A stretch of DNA of 46,575 bases from Jiangella rhizosphaerae (GTDB taxonomy: Bacteria > Actinomycetota > Actinomycetes > Jiangellales > Jiangellaceae), in contig NZ_QUAL01000143.1 of the NCBI RefSeq assembly GCF_003579925.1, positions 1 through 46,575 of the forward strand, read 5' to 3'. Below the pieces are notes generated by a model that ran no database searches, was not told where the DNA came from, and saw nothing but the letters and a program-made list of their open reading frames with translations. The translations under genes and the position numbers were made by a program. Positions within the stretch are counted from its first letter, which is position 1; each line of letters starts with the position of its first letter. Shown in pieces: positions 7,194 to 14,934 of this stretch.

Positions 7194-8534
7194 ATGCGGC
7201 CGCCGGAGAAGTTGACTCCAGCGTTACAGGAACTGCTTGAGAACGTGGACGCTGAACGCGACGAGTTTCTGAGCCTGGGGGATTTCGGTGAACAAGTGAA
7301 CGAAAGGCTTCGCCGAGCCTTCCTGCCCGATATGATTAGTGACACTTTGAATATTGAAGGCGTTCACGTAAATCCTCGCATCACCCTCGCGGTCCTGGAT
7401 GGGCTTGCGCTAGCAGAGGCGGATAAGTACGTCGAGGTAGAGGTACGCAATGTGATTGACGCCCATTCACTGGTTGATACATTGGTTCGGGAGGGTTATT
7501 CGCTAACCCCGGACCTCATAAGACAAGTGAACTTCCAGATTGAGAAGGAAATAATTCCAAGCGCTGGGTCATTCCGGAGCAAGGATGTCCAGATCAGTGG
7601 GGCGCAGATCAAGCCCCCCGCGTTCGCATATGTTGAAGCGCGAGTGCAAGAGATATGCGACTCATTTTCTGCGTATGATCATCATCACCCAGTCGTACTA
7701 GCGGCGTGGATTCACCGCGAGTTGGCCGAGGTTCATCCGTTCGAGGACGGCAATGGTCGCACTGCCCGACTAATTCAGGACTTGGTACTAGCTTCGGCAA
7801 GATTTCTGCCCGTTGGCATCCCGGCGTTTCGACGTCAAGAATATTACGACGCGCTGCAAACGGCTGATTTCGGTGATCTGGAACCTCTCATTGCGATGAT
7901 CGCCAACAGCCAACTGACTGCGTTGACCAAAGCGCGACGAGTTGCCAAAGACCCAGGCGTACGCAAGGCAGCGATCTCGCGGCTACTACAGGGTCGCAAC
8001 CAGGCGGCAACGCGAGCTCGTGAACGCGAGTACGAACTGTGGCGTCGCAGGGTCGAAGAGCTTGTTGAGGAGACTCAGGTTTGGGCAGCCGAGCTCGAAC
8101 GTGAGGTCGAGGGCGCCCGGCTCATGCGCGTCAAGTTGTGGGATCCCCTCCCCCTGGACGCATGGCAAGAGATTCGAGACCGGGGATTTATCCGAAACTC
8201 TTGGATCGCTACGATATTCATCAGCGAGCCTGCAAGTCCGGGTTTCAGTATCCTGCTTGCCGCCAAGAGAATCGACAAGATTACAACACTCGATCTGCGG
8301 GACCGCTATTCTGAGGTCGCACTGCAGGTAGTCGTCGCCGACGGCGAGAATCGTTACGACTTCCATTACGCCGATCCCTATGTGACTGTCCGCGCAATTT
8401 GCCCTTCGGAGGGCGGATTCGAGGTGTTAGCCAGCGTCCCCGGGCCTGCGGGCGCATCGAAGCGTGTTACGGCGACCGAGGCAGTCGAGGCGCTTCTCAC
8501 CGGCGCCGCATTGAAGGCGGGTTGGAGTTCTTAG
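7194..8534 (+). CDS. Fic-family protein with N-terminal inhibitory motif
   Basis: The ATG at 7194 is preceded by GAGGAG with a 5-nt gap; an in-frame GTG at 7188 is a possible alternative. The product (446 aa) has the Fic catalytic motif HPFEDGNGRTAR (His near residue 181). Fic enzymes transfer AMP or another nucleotide moiety to hydroxyl groups of target proteins. The segment 'SDTLNIEGVHV' near residue 50 fits the (S/T)xxxE(G/N) inhibitory helix of class II Fic proteins, placed before the Fic core, so activity is probably self-restrained. Beyond residue 240 there is a long extension with a charged coiled-coil-like helix ('ELWRRRVEELVEETQVWAAELEREVEG') and a beta-rich tail that I do not recognise. 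The gene is A+T-rich like its OLD neighbour. Role in defence or as an element-borne toxin is inference. Confidence 0.92.
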   Translation: MRPPEKLTPALQELLENVDAERDEFLSLGDFGEQVNERLRRAFLPDMISDTLNIEGVHVNPRITLAVLDGLALAEADKYVEVEVRNVIDAHSLVDTLVREGYSLTPDLIRQVNFQIEKEIIPSAGSFRSKDVQISGAQIKPPAFAYVEARVQEICDSFSAYDHHHPVVLAAWIHRELAEVHPFEDGNGRTARLIQDLVLASARFLPVGIPAFRRQEYYDALQTADFGDLEPLIAMIANSQLTALTKARRVAKDPGVRKAAISRLLQGRNQAATRAREREYELWRRRVEELVEETQVWAAELEREVEGARLMRVKLWDPLPLDAWQEIRDRGFIRNSWIATIFISEPASPGFSILLAAKRIDKITTLDLRDRYSEVALQVVVADGENRYDFHYADPYVTVRAICPSEGGFEVLASVPGPAGASKRVTATEAVEALLTGAALKAGWSS

Positions 8535-8536
8535 CC

Positions 8537-8557
8537 TTCATCGCCGTTGGCGACGAA
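8537..8557 (+). terminator. Possible terminator hairpin after the Fic gene
   Basis: TTCATCGCC (8537-8545) and GGCGACGAA (8549-8557) pair with one G-T mismatch around GTT, right after the stop at 8532-8534. There is no clear T-run. Confidence 0.35.
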
Positions 8558-8747
8558 ATGCTCTTGTCGGGACGGGAGGAGAGTGGCCGCCGCACCCTGA
8601 GCGGAGTGTGTGGTGCTGGTTACACCATGCCCGCTGTGAAATTTCGAGCGAAGGGCGGTTCGCGTGGCGTTCCAGAAGAGTGACAGCCTCGGTCAGCCAG
8701 CTTGCTGACGTCTTTGGACGCGTTCTGAGGCTTCGCCGCGAGGCCGG

Positions 8748-9512
8748 TCAGTCGTTGCGGGGCGGGACGGGGAGCCGATAGGAAAGGACGTAGCGGTCGG
8801 AGGAGACCACGATGTCGGCGGTCTCGACGGGCCGGCTCTTCGCGAAGTATGTGCGTTCGATCGCGAGGATGGGCACGCCAACCGGAACCTTCAGTGTCTC
8901 TGCCTCGTAGGGGCGTGCTGACCGTCCGGTGACGTCTTCGACGACGTGGGTGATGTGGATGCCGATGGCATCCATCCGAGGCACGACGCCGGTGACGGGA
9001 CCACCTTCGGGTTGTTCGACGGGCGTGCCCTCGGTGATGGCCAGCGGCTCGAACGACGTCGACAGCATCGCCGGCTCGCCGTCGGCGAAGAAGCGGTAGC
9101 TGGTGCGCATCACCGGGTCGCCGGCCTGGATGCCGAGCCGGTCGGCGATCGTCTTCGATGCGGTGGTTCTGCGGGTCTGGTACTCCCACTCTGGCACCTG
9201 GCCGGACGCTCGCGCGGACGCCGCGAATGGCGATGCCTCGGGGCGCTCGCTGTACAGGTCGCCGACCACACGGGTGCGTTGGGGTCGCTGGGCTCGGACG
9301 AAGCTGCCGCGCCCCTGCTGCTTGACCACGAGTCCTTCGGACCGGAGGACTTCGACGGCGTTGCGCACGACGATGCGTGAGACGCCGTAGTCGGCCATGA
9401 GGTCGGCTTCGCTGGGCAACCGGTCCTCGGCCTGCAACGTGCCGTCGAGGATCTGGCTGCGGATGTCGTCAGCGATCTGCAGGTAGGCAGGGCGACCCCT
9501 GAAGTCCGCCAC
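8748..9512 (-). CDS. GntR/HutC-family transcriptional regulator (KorSA-like)
   Basis: A 254-residue regulator. Residues 1-75 form the GntR winged helix ('LQIADDIRSQILDGTLQAEDRLPSEADLMADYGVSRIVVRNAVEVLRSEGLV'), followed by a UTRA effector domain ('PVMRTSYRFFADGEPAMLSTSF', 'ARPYEAETLKVP', 'ILAIERTYFA'). In pSAM2-type elements the KorSA regulator of this family represses the replication and transfer genes. Here it is divergent from the Cys-rich/rep/xis/int operon, with 162 bp between starts, so control of that operon is likely. A GTTATAAC palindrome in the gap (9622-9629) fits the HutC-type core GT..TATA..AC. The start ATG at 9512 is preceded by GGGAGGG. Confidence 0.9.
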   Translation of the reverse strand: MADFRGRPAYLQIADDIRSQILDGTLQAEDRLPSEADLMADYGVSRIVVRNAVEVLRSEGLVVKQQGRGSFVRAQRPQRTRVVGDLYSERPEASPFAASARASGQVPEWEYQTRRTTASKTIADRLGIQAGDPVMRTSYRFFADGEPAMLSTSFEPLAITEGTPVEQPEGGPVTGVVPRMDAIGIHITHVVEDVTGRSARPYEAETLKVPVGVPILAIERTYFAKSRPVETADIVVSSDRYVLSYRLPVPPRND

Positions 9513-9674
9513 AGGCCCTCCCCTCTACTCGACAGAACAAGTCTTCCACCTGGGCGACCGCCCGCGTAACTGTGGCGGTCAGCGTGGCGTGTCGGATTCC
9601 ACGTGTCCAGTCGTCCTACTTGTTATAACGTGTTGAGTGCTGGATGGAGTCATCCCCTATCCCCGGAGGTCACG
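9513..9674. promoter_or_regulatory. Divergent promoter region of GntR gene and replication operon
   Basis: It contains the perfect palindrome GTTATAAC (9622-9629), which fits the HutC-subfamily operator core, next to ACTTGT; AACAAGTC occurs in inverted sense near 9536-9543. GGAGG at 9665-9669 is the ribosome binding site of the next gene. Binding by the GntR protein is inferred. Confidence 0.55.
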
Positions 9675-10004
9675 ATGACGACCCAGAGATTCGCCTCGGC
9701 CATGGCGGCGACGCTGCGGCCGTTGCGGCTGAACTTCGCCCAGGTGTGCATCTGGTGCGGCTACCGGTGGTGCGCGTCGGCGCGCTGCATCGGCCTGCAC
9801 GAGCGGTCGGTGTGGATCGTCTGCATGGACTGCGACGGCTTCGGCGTGCTCGGCCCGCTGGACGCCTGCCACTGCGTGCACGGGCTGATGGAGGCCACAC
9901 CGGCCGTCGATCCCGCCGAGCTGCGCCGGCCGCTGCCCGTGTACCGCCCAGAGGACGACGAGCCGGAGTTCATGGTCACGCCGCGCCCGGCAGGGCGGTC
10001 GTGA
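9675..10004 (+). CDS. Small Cys-rich protein upstream of rep
   Basis: ATG at 9675 after a good GGAGG; 109 residues; stop overlaps the rep ATG (TGATG at 10002-10006). The central part has a run of cysteines: 'CIWCGYRWC', then 'C' in 'SARCIG', 'CMDCDGFG' and 'CHCVHG', suggesting one or two zinc sites. The C-terminus is acidic. Actinomycete integrative elements often carry a short gene of this kind just before the replication initiator; I do not know its function. Coupling to rep suggests an accessory role in replication or its control. Confidence 0.78.
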   Translation: MTTQRFASAMAATLRPLRLNFAQVCIWCGYRWCASARCIGLHERSVWIVCMDCDGFGVLGPLDACHCVHGLMEATPAVDPAELRRPLPVYRPEDDEPEFMVTPRPAGRS

Positions 10005-11575
10005 TGGTGCTCGGCCCGGCCCTCTCCGACGAACTGGTCCGCAGCGCCGCCGTCCTCCTCGGCGCCTGCGTGCGTCCGGTGCTGTCGCGGGTGACCGACA
10101 CCACGACCGGAGACGTGCGGACCGTGACGATCGCGTGCGGCGCGACCCGTGAGGCGGTCTGCCCGTCCTGTGCGGAGCGGGCTCGCCGGCTGCGGATGCA
10201 GCAGTGCCGCGAGGGCTGGCACCTCGACACCGAACCCGAGCTCGACGACCAGGACGACGCTGAGAGCGACGACGAGACTCCCACGGACGACGACGAGGAC
10301 GACGCGACAGAGCGGCGTGTGCGGTCCACCAGGCGGCGTGAGGACGTGCCGGACCTGCCTCGGCTGCCGGTCTCGGGCCACACCGTCGGGCGGACCTTCG
10401 AGGCACCGGACGGCAAGACCTACCGGCCGTCGATGTTCCTCACGCTCACGATGCCGTCCTACGGCCGCGTCACTGACGAGGGCGTGCCAGCTGACCCGCA
10501 CCGGTACGACTACCGGCGCGCCGCGCTGGACGCGATGCACTTCCCGAAGCTCATCGACCGGTTCTGGCAGAACCTGCGCCGCGCCACCGGCTACAACGTG
10601 CAGTACTTCGCCGCCGTCGAGCCGCAACGCCGACTAGCGCCACACCTGCACGCCGCCATCCGCGGTGCCATCCCGCGCCAGCTCATCAAGCAGGTCGCTG
10701 CCGCGACGTATCACCAGGTCTGGTGGCCCGGCATCGACCACGTCCACCACTACCGCGACGGCCGGCCGGCGTGGGACGACGAGCAGGGCGGCTACGTCGA
10801 CGACGGCGGTTGGATGCTGCCGACCTGGGACGAGGCGATGGACTACGTCGACAACGGCGACGGTCTCGACGTCGGCGAGGAACCCGAGCCGGTCCACGTG
10901 CTGCGCTTCGGCGTCCAGGTCGACCTACAAGGCATCCTCGCCGGGACACCGGCCGCTGACCGCCGCGTCGGCTACCTGACGAAATACCTGACCAAGTCCA
11001 TCGCCGAACCGCTCGACACCGACGACCCGAACCGCATCTCGGCCGCTCGCCGCGCCCACATCGACCGGCTCGCCGAGGAAGTCCGCTGGCTGCCCTGCTC
11101 GCCCACGTGCGCAAACTGGCTCCGGTACGGCACCCAGCCGAAGAACGCCAAGCCGGGCATGGAACCCGGCCGCTGCCCATCCAAGGCCCACGACCGCGAC
11201 CACCTCGGCCTCGGCGGCCGCCGCGTCCTCGTCTCGCGCAAGTGGACCGGCAAGACGCTGACCGAGCACCGCGCCGACCGGGCCGCCGTCGTCCGGGCAG
11301 TCCTCACCGAAGCCGGCATCGAGATGGACGACCACGACCAGCTCTCGACAACCGCCACCGCACCCGACGGCAAGCCCCGCTACATCTGGACACCGGTCCG
11401 ACCCGGCGACCCCGACGCACCCTCCTACGTGTGGGCCGTCGCGAAGTCAATCGAGCAGCGCCGCCGCTGGCGCGAGCAGTACGACGCCGCCAAACAGGCC
11501 ACCGGACCGCCGTCCGGCGATGTTTCGGCAACCGACCCCTCCCCGGAAGGAACCCCGCTATGCCCGACAACGTGA
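10004..11575 (+). CDS. Replication initiator, RepSA-like
   Basis: ATG at 10004 overlaps the stop of the preceding gene; 523 residues. Cys pairs near the N-terminus ('CPSCAERA') suggest a zinc site. A very acidic linker follows ('DDQDDAESDDETPTDDDEDD'). The core has 'PHLHAAIRG', a HUH-like metal site, and 'VGYLTKYLTKS', the Tyr/Lys motif expected of rolling-circle initiators. This matches the RepSA family of pSAM2-type elements, which nicks a double-strand origin after excision. The origin itself should lie in or near the gene, but I could not place it. The gene end overlaps xis by 16 bp. Confidence 0.88.
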   Translation: MVLGPALSDELVRSAAVLLGACVRPVLSRVTDTTTGDVRTVTIACGATREAVCPSCAERARRLRMQQCREGWHLDTEPELDDQDDAESDDETPTDDDEDDATERRVRSTRRREDVPDLPRLPVSGHTVGRTFEAPDGKTYRPSMFLTLTMPSYGRVTDEGVPADPHRYDYRRAALDAMHFPKLIDRFWQNLRRATGYNVQYFAAVEPQRRLAPHLHAAIRGAIPRQLIKQVAAATYHQVWWPGIDHVHHYRDGRPAWDDEQGGYVDDGGWMLPTWDEAMDYVDNGDGLDVGEEPEPVHVLRFGVQVDLQGILAGTPAADRRVGYLTKYLTKSIAEPLDTDDPNRISAARRAHIDRLAEEVRWLPCSPTCANWLRYGTQPKNAKPGMEPGRCPSKAHDRDHLGLGGRRVLVSRKWTGKTLTEHRADRAAVVRAVLTEAGIEMDDHDQLSTTATAPDGKPRYIWTPVRPGDPDAPSYVWAVAKSIEQRRRWREQYDAAKQATGPPSGDVSATDPSPEGTPLCPTT

Positions 11576-11802
11576 TCCGCCTCGACGCCCTCGTCTACTC
11601 CGTCGCCGAAGTCGCGGAGCTGCTGAACCTCGCCCTCGGCGGCACCTACGCCCTCGTGCGATCCGGGGACATCCCGGCGCGCAAGCTCGGCGGGCGCTGG
11701 GTCATCCCCAAACAGGTGTTCCACGACTGGCTCGAGGACGTCACCGTCGAGCCCGACCCGGAGCCCGGACCGCTGCTCCCCGGCCAGGACGGGCTGTTCT
11801 GA
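11560..11802 (+). CDS. xis: Excisionase, MerR/Xis-type helix-turn-helix protein
   Basis: An 80-residue protein starting at ATG 11560 with GGAAGGA upstream, inside the end of rep. 'YSVAEVAELLNLALGGTYALVRSGDIPARKLGGRWVIPKQVFHDWL' is the winged helix of the excisionase family. In pSAM2-like elements Xis works with Int to drive excision. The stop overlaps the integrase ATG by one base (TGATG), so Xis and Int are made together. The C-terminal acidic Pro-rich tail is not part of the fold. Confidence 0.92.
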   Translation: MPDNVIRLDALVYSVAEVAELLNLALGGTYALVRSGDIPARKLGGRWVIPKQVFHDWLEDVTVEPDPEPGPLLPGQDGLF

Positions 11803-13061
11803 TGGGCTTCGTACGCAAGACGACTGCCGGGACCTATCGCGCCGCGTGGCGTGATCCGTCCGGAGCGCAGCGGTCCAAGTCGTTCCCGACCAAGCGCGAG
11901 GCGTCCCGCTTCCTCGCCGAGGTCGAGTCGGCCAAGAACCACGGGCTGTACGTCGATCCTCGCGCCGGGCGGGTCCGTCTGAGCGACTACGCGGCGACGT
12001 GGGTCGCTGGACGGGCGAGCGCCACCACGACCACAGTGCGGACCGACTCCGTCCTCCGGACCCACGTGCTGCCCCGCTGGGGGTCGGTGCCGCTGGACAA
12101 GATCGACCACTCGTCGGTCCAGCGCTGGGTCTCGGAGCTGAACGCCACCCGCTCGCCGGCCACCGTGCGGAAGTGCTTCCACGTGCTGGCGGGCATCATG
12201 CGGCTCGCCGTCCGTGACCGACTGCTGGCCTTCAACCCGTGCGAGGGCGTCCAGCTCCCGGCGATCCGTCGTTCGGACACCGACGAGCGCACCATCAGCC
12301 GCGAGGCGTTCGTGAGCCAGCTCCTACCGGTCGTTCCCGAGCGCCATCGCGCCCTGGTCGCACTGGCCGGCGGAACCGGGCTCCGGTGGGGCGAGTGCGC
12401 CGGCCTCCGCTGGGACGCTGTCGACCTGGACGCCGAGGAGGTCCACGTGGTGCGCGTCGCGGTCGAGGTCGCCGGGGCGGTCACGACCAAGCCGTTCCCG
12501 AAGTCGCGCGCCGGTCGCCGTGTCGTGCCGCTGCCACCCTTCGTGGTCCAGGCGCTCCGGGGCCACCGTCGCCGCTACGGCCAGGGCGACACGGGCGAGG
12601 TGTTCACCAACCAGGCCGGGGGACCGGTCCGCCGCACGCTCTTCCGCGTGCGGATTTGGCGTCCCGCGCTGGTCCGGGCCGGGCTGCTGGGCAAGGTGGT
12701 CCAGGAGGGCGAGCGGGTGTACCGGGGCGTCTGGCAGGACGACGCCGGCCGCGAGGTGACGGAGACCTTCGAGACCGAGGCTGCCGCCGTCAAGGAGGTC
12801 GCTCGCCGGGCCTGCGGAGGGCTACGGTTCCACGACCTGCGCCACTCGTACGCGACGTGGCTGGTGTCCGACGGCGTCCCCGTCAACGACGTCCAGCGGG
12901 TCATGGGGCACGAGCAGGCGACGACGACGCTCAACCTCTACACGCACGACTCGGGAAGCGCCCGCACCAGAGTGAGGGGACTGTTCGATGCCTTTTCGCT
13001 GCCTCGGCCCGCCGACGAGACCGAGTCCGGACATGAGAACAGCTCAGAGGATGACCTCTGA
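11802..13061 (+). CDS. int: Tyrosine site-specific integrase
   Basis: A 419-residue tyrosine recombinase. The N-terminal arm-binding domain (residues 1-50, 'YRAAWRDPSG...SFPTKREA') is followed by a core-binding SAM-like domain (55-150) and the catalytic domain with Arg195 (GTGLRWGE), His344 and Arg347 (HDLRHS), His370 (MGHEQ) and Tyr380 (LNLYTH). It recombines attP with the 3' end of tRNA-Asp. Residues about 302-338 form an insertion in the catalytic domain that looks like a second copy of the arm-binding motif ('YRGVWQDDAG...TFETEAAA'). The stop codon lies inside a hairpin at 13040-13065, and the attachment repeat starts 10 bp later. Confidence 0.96.
   Translation: MGFVRKTTAGTYRAAWRDPSGAQRSKSFPTKREASRFLAEVESAKNHGLYVDPRAGRVRLSDYAATWVAGRASATTTTVRTDSVLRTHVLPRWGSVPLDKIDHSSVQRWVSELNATRSPATVRKCFHVLAGIMRLAVRDRLLAFNPCEGVQLPAIRRSDTDERTISREAFVSQLLPVVPERHRALVALAGGTGLRWGECAGLRWDAVDLDAEEVHVVRVAVEVAGAVTTKPFPKSRAGRRVVPLPPFVVQALRGHRRRYGQGDTGEVFTNQAGGPVRRTLFRVRIWRPALVRAGLLGKVVQEGERVYRGVWQDDAGREVTETFETEAAAVKEVARRACGGLRFHDLRHSYATWLVSDGVPVNDVQRVMGHEQATTTLNLYTHDSGSARTRVRGLFDAFSLPRPADETESGHENSSEDDL
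12987..13006 (+). repeat. Candidate integrase arm-type site, right copy
   Basis: Matches 3064-3083 at 19 of 20 bases in direct orientation, 66 bp from the att repeat and inside the integrase coding sequence. Role inferred from placement on both sides of the attP core in the circular form. Confidence 0.4.
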
Positions 13062-13065
13062 GCTG
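13040..13065. terminator. Hairpin at int 3' end / downstream of tRNA-Asp
   Basis: CAGCTCAGAGG and CCTCTGAGCTG (11-bp perfect arms) around ATGA; the int stop codon is in the right arm. Read leftward, it lies 14 bp beyond tRNA-Asp and is followed by TTCTC, so it may end tRNA transcription. The left copy at 2874-2900 keeps the pairing with a changed loop. Confidence 0.65.
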
Positions 13066-13071
13066 TGGGTG

Positions 13072-13120
13072 TTGCTGGCGGTCCTGACGGGACTTGAACC
13101 CGCGACCTCCGCCTTGACAG
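13072..13120 (-). repeat. attR: 49-bp direct repeat within intact tRNA-Asp
   Basis: Identical to 2907-2955. It supplies the 3' half of the functional tRNA-Asp, so integration leaves the tRNA intact. Confidence 0.93.
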
Positions 13121-13153
13121 GGCGGCGAGCACTCCGAGCTGCTCCACAGGACC
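13079..13153 (-). tRNA. tRNA-Asp (GTC)
   Basis: The 75-nt cloverleaf has acceptor strands GGTCCTG and CAGGACC, discriminator G, anticodon loop CTGTCAA with GTC, and T loop GGTTCAAGTCC. CCA is not encoded in full. It is the integration target of the element. Confidence 0.96.
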
Positions 13154-13198
13154 TTGCTGTACTGCCGTGCCCGATGTTGCTGCCGAAGCAGAACACCG

Positions 13199-13271
13199 CA
13201 TCCCCAACGGGATTCGAACCCGCGTTGCCGCCTTGAAAGGGCGGAGTCCTAGGCCGCTAGACGATGGGGAC
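13199..13271 (-). tRNA. tRNA-Glu (TTC)
   Basis: The 73-nt cloverleaf has acceptor strand GTCCCCA pairing with TGGGGAT (a G-T first pair), anticodon loop CTTTCAA with TTC, T arm GCGGGTTCGAATCCCG, and discriminator G. It lies 45 bp upstream of tRNA-Asp in the same direction, so the two are probably one transcript. Confidence 0.95.
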
Positions 13272-13336
13272 CAGATCTGACGACATGGCCCATGGCTCGT
13301 CGCCGTTCGGGACGTTGAAAGCATAGGGTGACGCGC

Positions 13337-14884
13337 TCAGTTCTCCAAATCGGGAGTTGGCGAGGGGTCTTCGGGGCCCTGAGCGGCGCCGTCGTCCTCG
13401 CCGGCCTGGTGGCGGTCGATCTCGGCGCTGGTCTGGCCGAGGCCGCCGAGGGTGAGATCGTCCCAGGCCACCAGGGCTTTCGTGTCCGGATCGAAGTAGA
13501 GCACCGACAGATTGACCGGAGTGGGATCTTCGTCACGTAGCCCGCGCAGCCCGGCGCCGCCGGTGGAGCCCTGCACCATCACGCGGGTGCCCTCGTCCAG
13601 CGTGTAGGTGTCGCGCTTGTGCGCGTGGCCGGAGAGCACCAGCGGGGCGATGCCGTCGAACAGTTCGGCGTGGCTGGGGTCGTGGAAGACGATGACGTCC
13701 GGCGGCGGGTCGAGCTCCTCGGCCGCCTCGGCGAACTCCTCGGTGCCGGAGCGGATGAGCTCGTCGGGCACGCCGCGGACGGACTTGTCCGGCGTGAACC
13801 GGGGGTCGGGCGCGCCGACGAACCGCAGCCCGGCCACCTCGGCCGGCTCGCCGTCGAGCACGACGGCGTTGGGTGCGGCGGCGACGGCGGCCGCGGTCGC
13901 GACGGAGTCGTGGTTGCCCTTGACGAAGACGTAGGGCCGGCCGAGGTCGGCGATGGGGCGCACGTAGGAGCTCTCCAGCGGCGTGCCCTGGTCGACGATG
14001 TCGCCGCTGTCGACGATGGCGTCGACGTCGTACTGCTCGGCGACGGCGTCGATGATGTCCCACGCGGCCGGGTTGAGGTGCAGGTCCGACACGTGCAGCA
14101 CCCGGATGGTGTCGTCGTTCGGCTGGAACGTCTGCAGGTTGAGCGTGGTGTCGTAGACGGCGGCGACGTTGGCGACGAAGCCGGCCAGCTGGTCGGCGTA
14201 GGCGTCGAAGTTCGTCGCGATGTCCTCGGCGTTGCCGATCAACTGCGGCGCGGCGGCCAGCGGGCCGGTGTAGGCGGGCTCGCGGACGGCCTCGGAGTCG
14301 AACGTCAGCGCCGTGAGCCCGTAGCTGCCGAGCACCGCCGCGGCCGCCACCCCGGCCGCCAGCGCGGTGCGCCGGACCGACCGCAGCACCAGCGCCGCCG
14401 CCAGCGTGCCCCCGATGACGGCCGTGAGGGCGGCCCGGATCGCCGCGTCGACGATGACGTCCTCGATGCCGGCGGTGATCTGCTCGTCCAGGCCGGACAG
14501 CGAGTACGGGTCGTCGACGTAGCCGCTGAGGCCGTCGAGGTCGACCTGGCGCACCGAGATGTCCAGTGTCACCGGGCCGGAATGGGTGTCGAGGACCACA
14601 GCGCCGACGGGGTCGAGATGGATCACCGACTCGCCGCTCAGCGTCGGCCGGAACGCGACGTCGATGGCCAGCGGGCCGACGTAGGTCTGCGTGGTGCCGG
14701 CGACGGTGAGCGCGATCCAGGCGCCCGCCAGCGCCAGCACGACCGGGCTGAGCAGCATGAACGTGCGGCGCAGCCACGAGGGCCAGCTCGCCGGACGGGT
14801 GTAGTCGCGCCACACCCGCCGCCGCAGCCGGTCACCCGGCGCGCTCGTCTCCGTCGCCACGTCCACGCATCGTTGGTAACACAT
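13337..14884 (-). CDS. Membrane metallophosphoesterase
   Basis: The longest reading gives 515 residues from ATG 14884; a GTG a few codons later (VATETSAP) is a possible true start. The N-terminal part has one membrane segment near residue 45 ('FMLLSPVVLALAGAWIALTV'), an extracytoplasmic-type stretch, then a pair of membrane helices near residues 165-205. The C-terminal half is a calcineurin-like phosphoesterase with the full metal motif set: 'HVSDLHLN' (DxH), 'DSGDIVD' (GD), 'KGNHDS' (GNHD) and 'SGHAHKRD' (GHxH). The substrate is unknown; such membrane-tethered enzymes may act on nucleotides or lipid phosphates. The tail is acidic. It is transcribed away from the tRNA pair's upstream side and ends 65 bp from tRNA-Glu. 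Confidence 0.9.
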   Translation of the reverse strand: MCYQRCVDVATETSAPGDRLRRRVWRDYTRPASWPSWLRRTFMLLSPVVLALAGAWIALTVAGTTQTYVGPLAIDVAFRPTLSGESVIHLDPVGAVVLDTHSGPVTLDISVRQVDLDGLSGYVDDPYSLSGLDEQITAGIEDVIVDAAIRAALTAVIGGTLAAALVLRSVRRTALAAGVAAAAVLGSYGLTALTFDSEAVREPAYTGPLAAAPQLIGNAEDIATNFDAYADQLAGFVANVAAVYDTTLNLQTFQPNDDTIRVLHVSDLHLNPAAWDIIDAVAEQYDVDAIVDSGDIVDQGTPLESSYVRPIADLGRPYVFVKGNHDSVATAAAVAAAPNAVVLDGEPAEVAGLRFVGAPDPRFTPDKSVRGVPDELIRSGTEEFAEAAEELDPPPDVIVFHDPSHAELFDGIAPLVLSGHAHKRDTYTLDEGTRVMVQGSTGGAGLRGLRDEDPTPVNLSVLYFDPDTKALVAWDDLTLGGLGQTSAEIDRHQAGEDDGAAQGPEDPSPTPDLEN

Positions 14885-14934
14885 TTCCGCCCCCGCAATC
14901 GGCGGGCGCCGGTCCGGCAGGCGAGACTGGTGCT

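Larger units (their letters stand above)
2907..13120. mobile_element. Integrative element in tRNA-Asp (AICE-like, no transfer gene seen), about 10.2 kb
   Basis: The element is bounded by identical 49-bp repeats at 2907-2955 and 13072-13120, which are the 3' part of tRNA-Asp. The intact tRNA is on the right, next to the integrase; the left repeat is a tRNA fragment. Right-hand genes (GntR regulator, small Cys-rich protein, RepSA-like initiator, Xis, Int) follow the backbone of actinomycete integrative and conjugative elements such as pSAM2. The FtsK/SpoIIIE-like translocase and spread genes of that family are missing. In their place lies cargo: two unknown genes, a Phd/VapC-type pair, an OLD nuclease and a Fic protein. 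The OLD-Fic region is visibly richer in A+T than the rest, suggesting separate acquisition. Whether it can excise or be mobilised cannot be told from sequence. Confidence 0.92.

Noticed and set aside
4867-8534. Gabija or PARIS defence system
   Set aside because: No UvrD-like GajB, and the TOPRIM is fused to the ATPase in one protein; Fic is not a known partner in either system.
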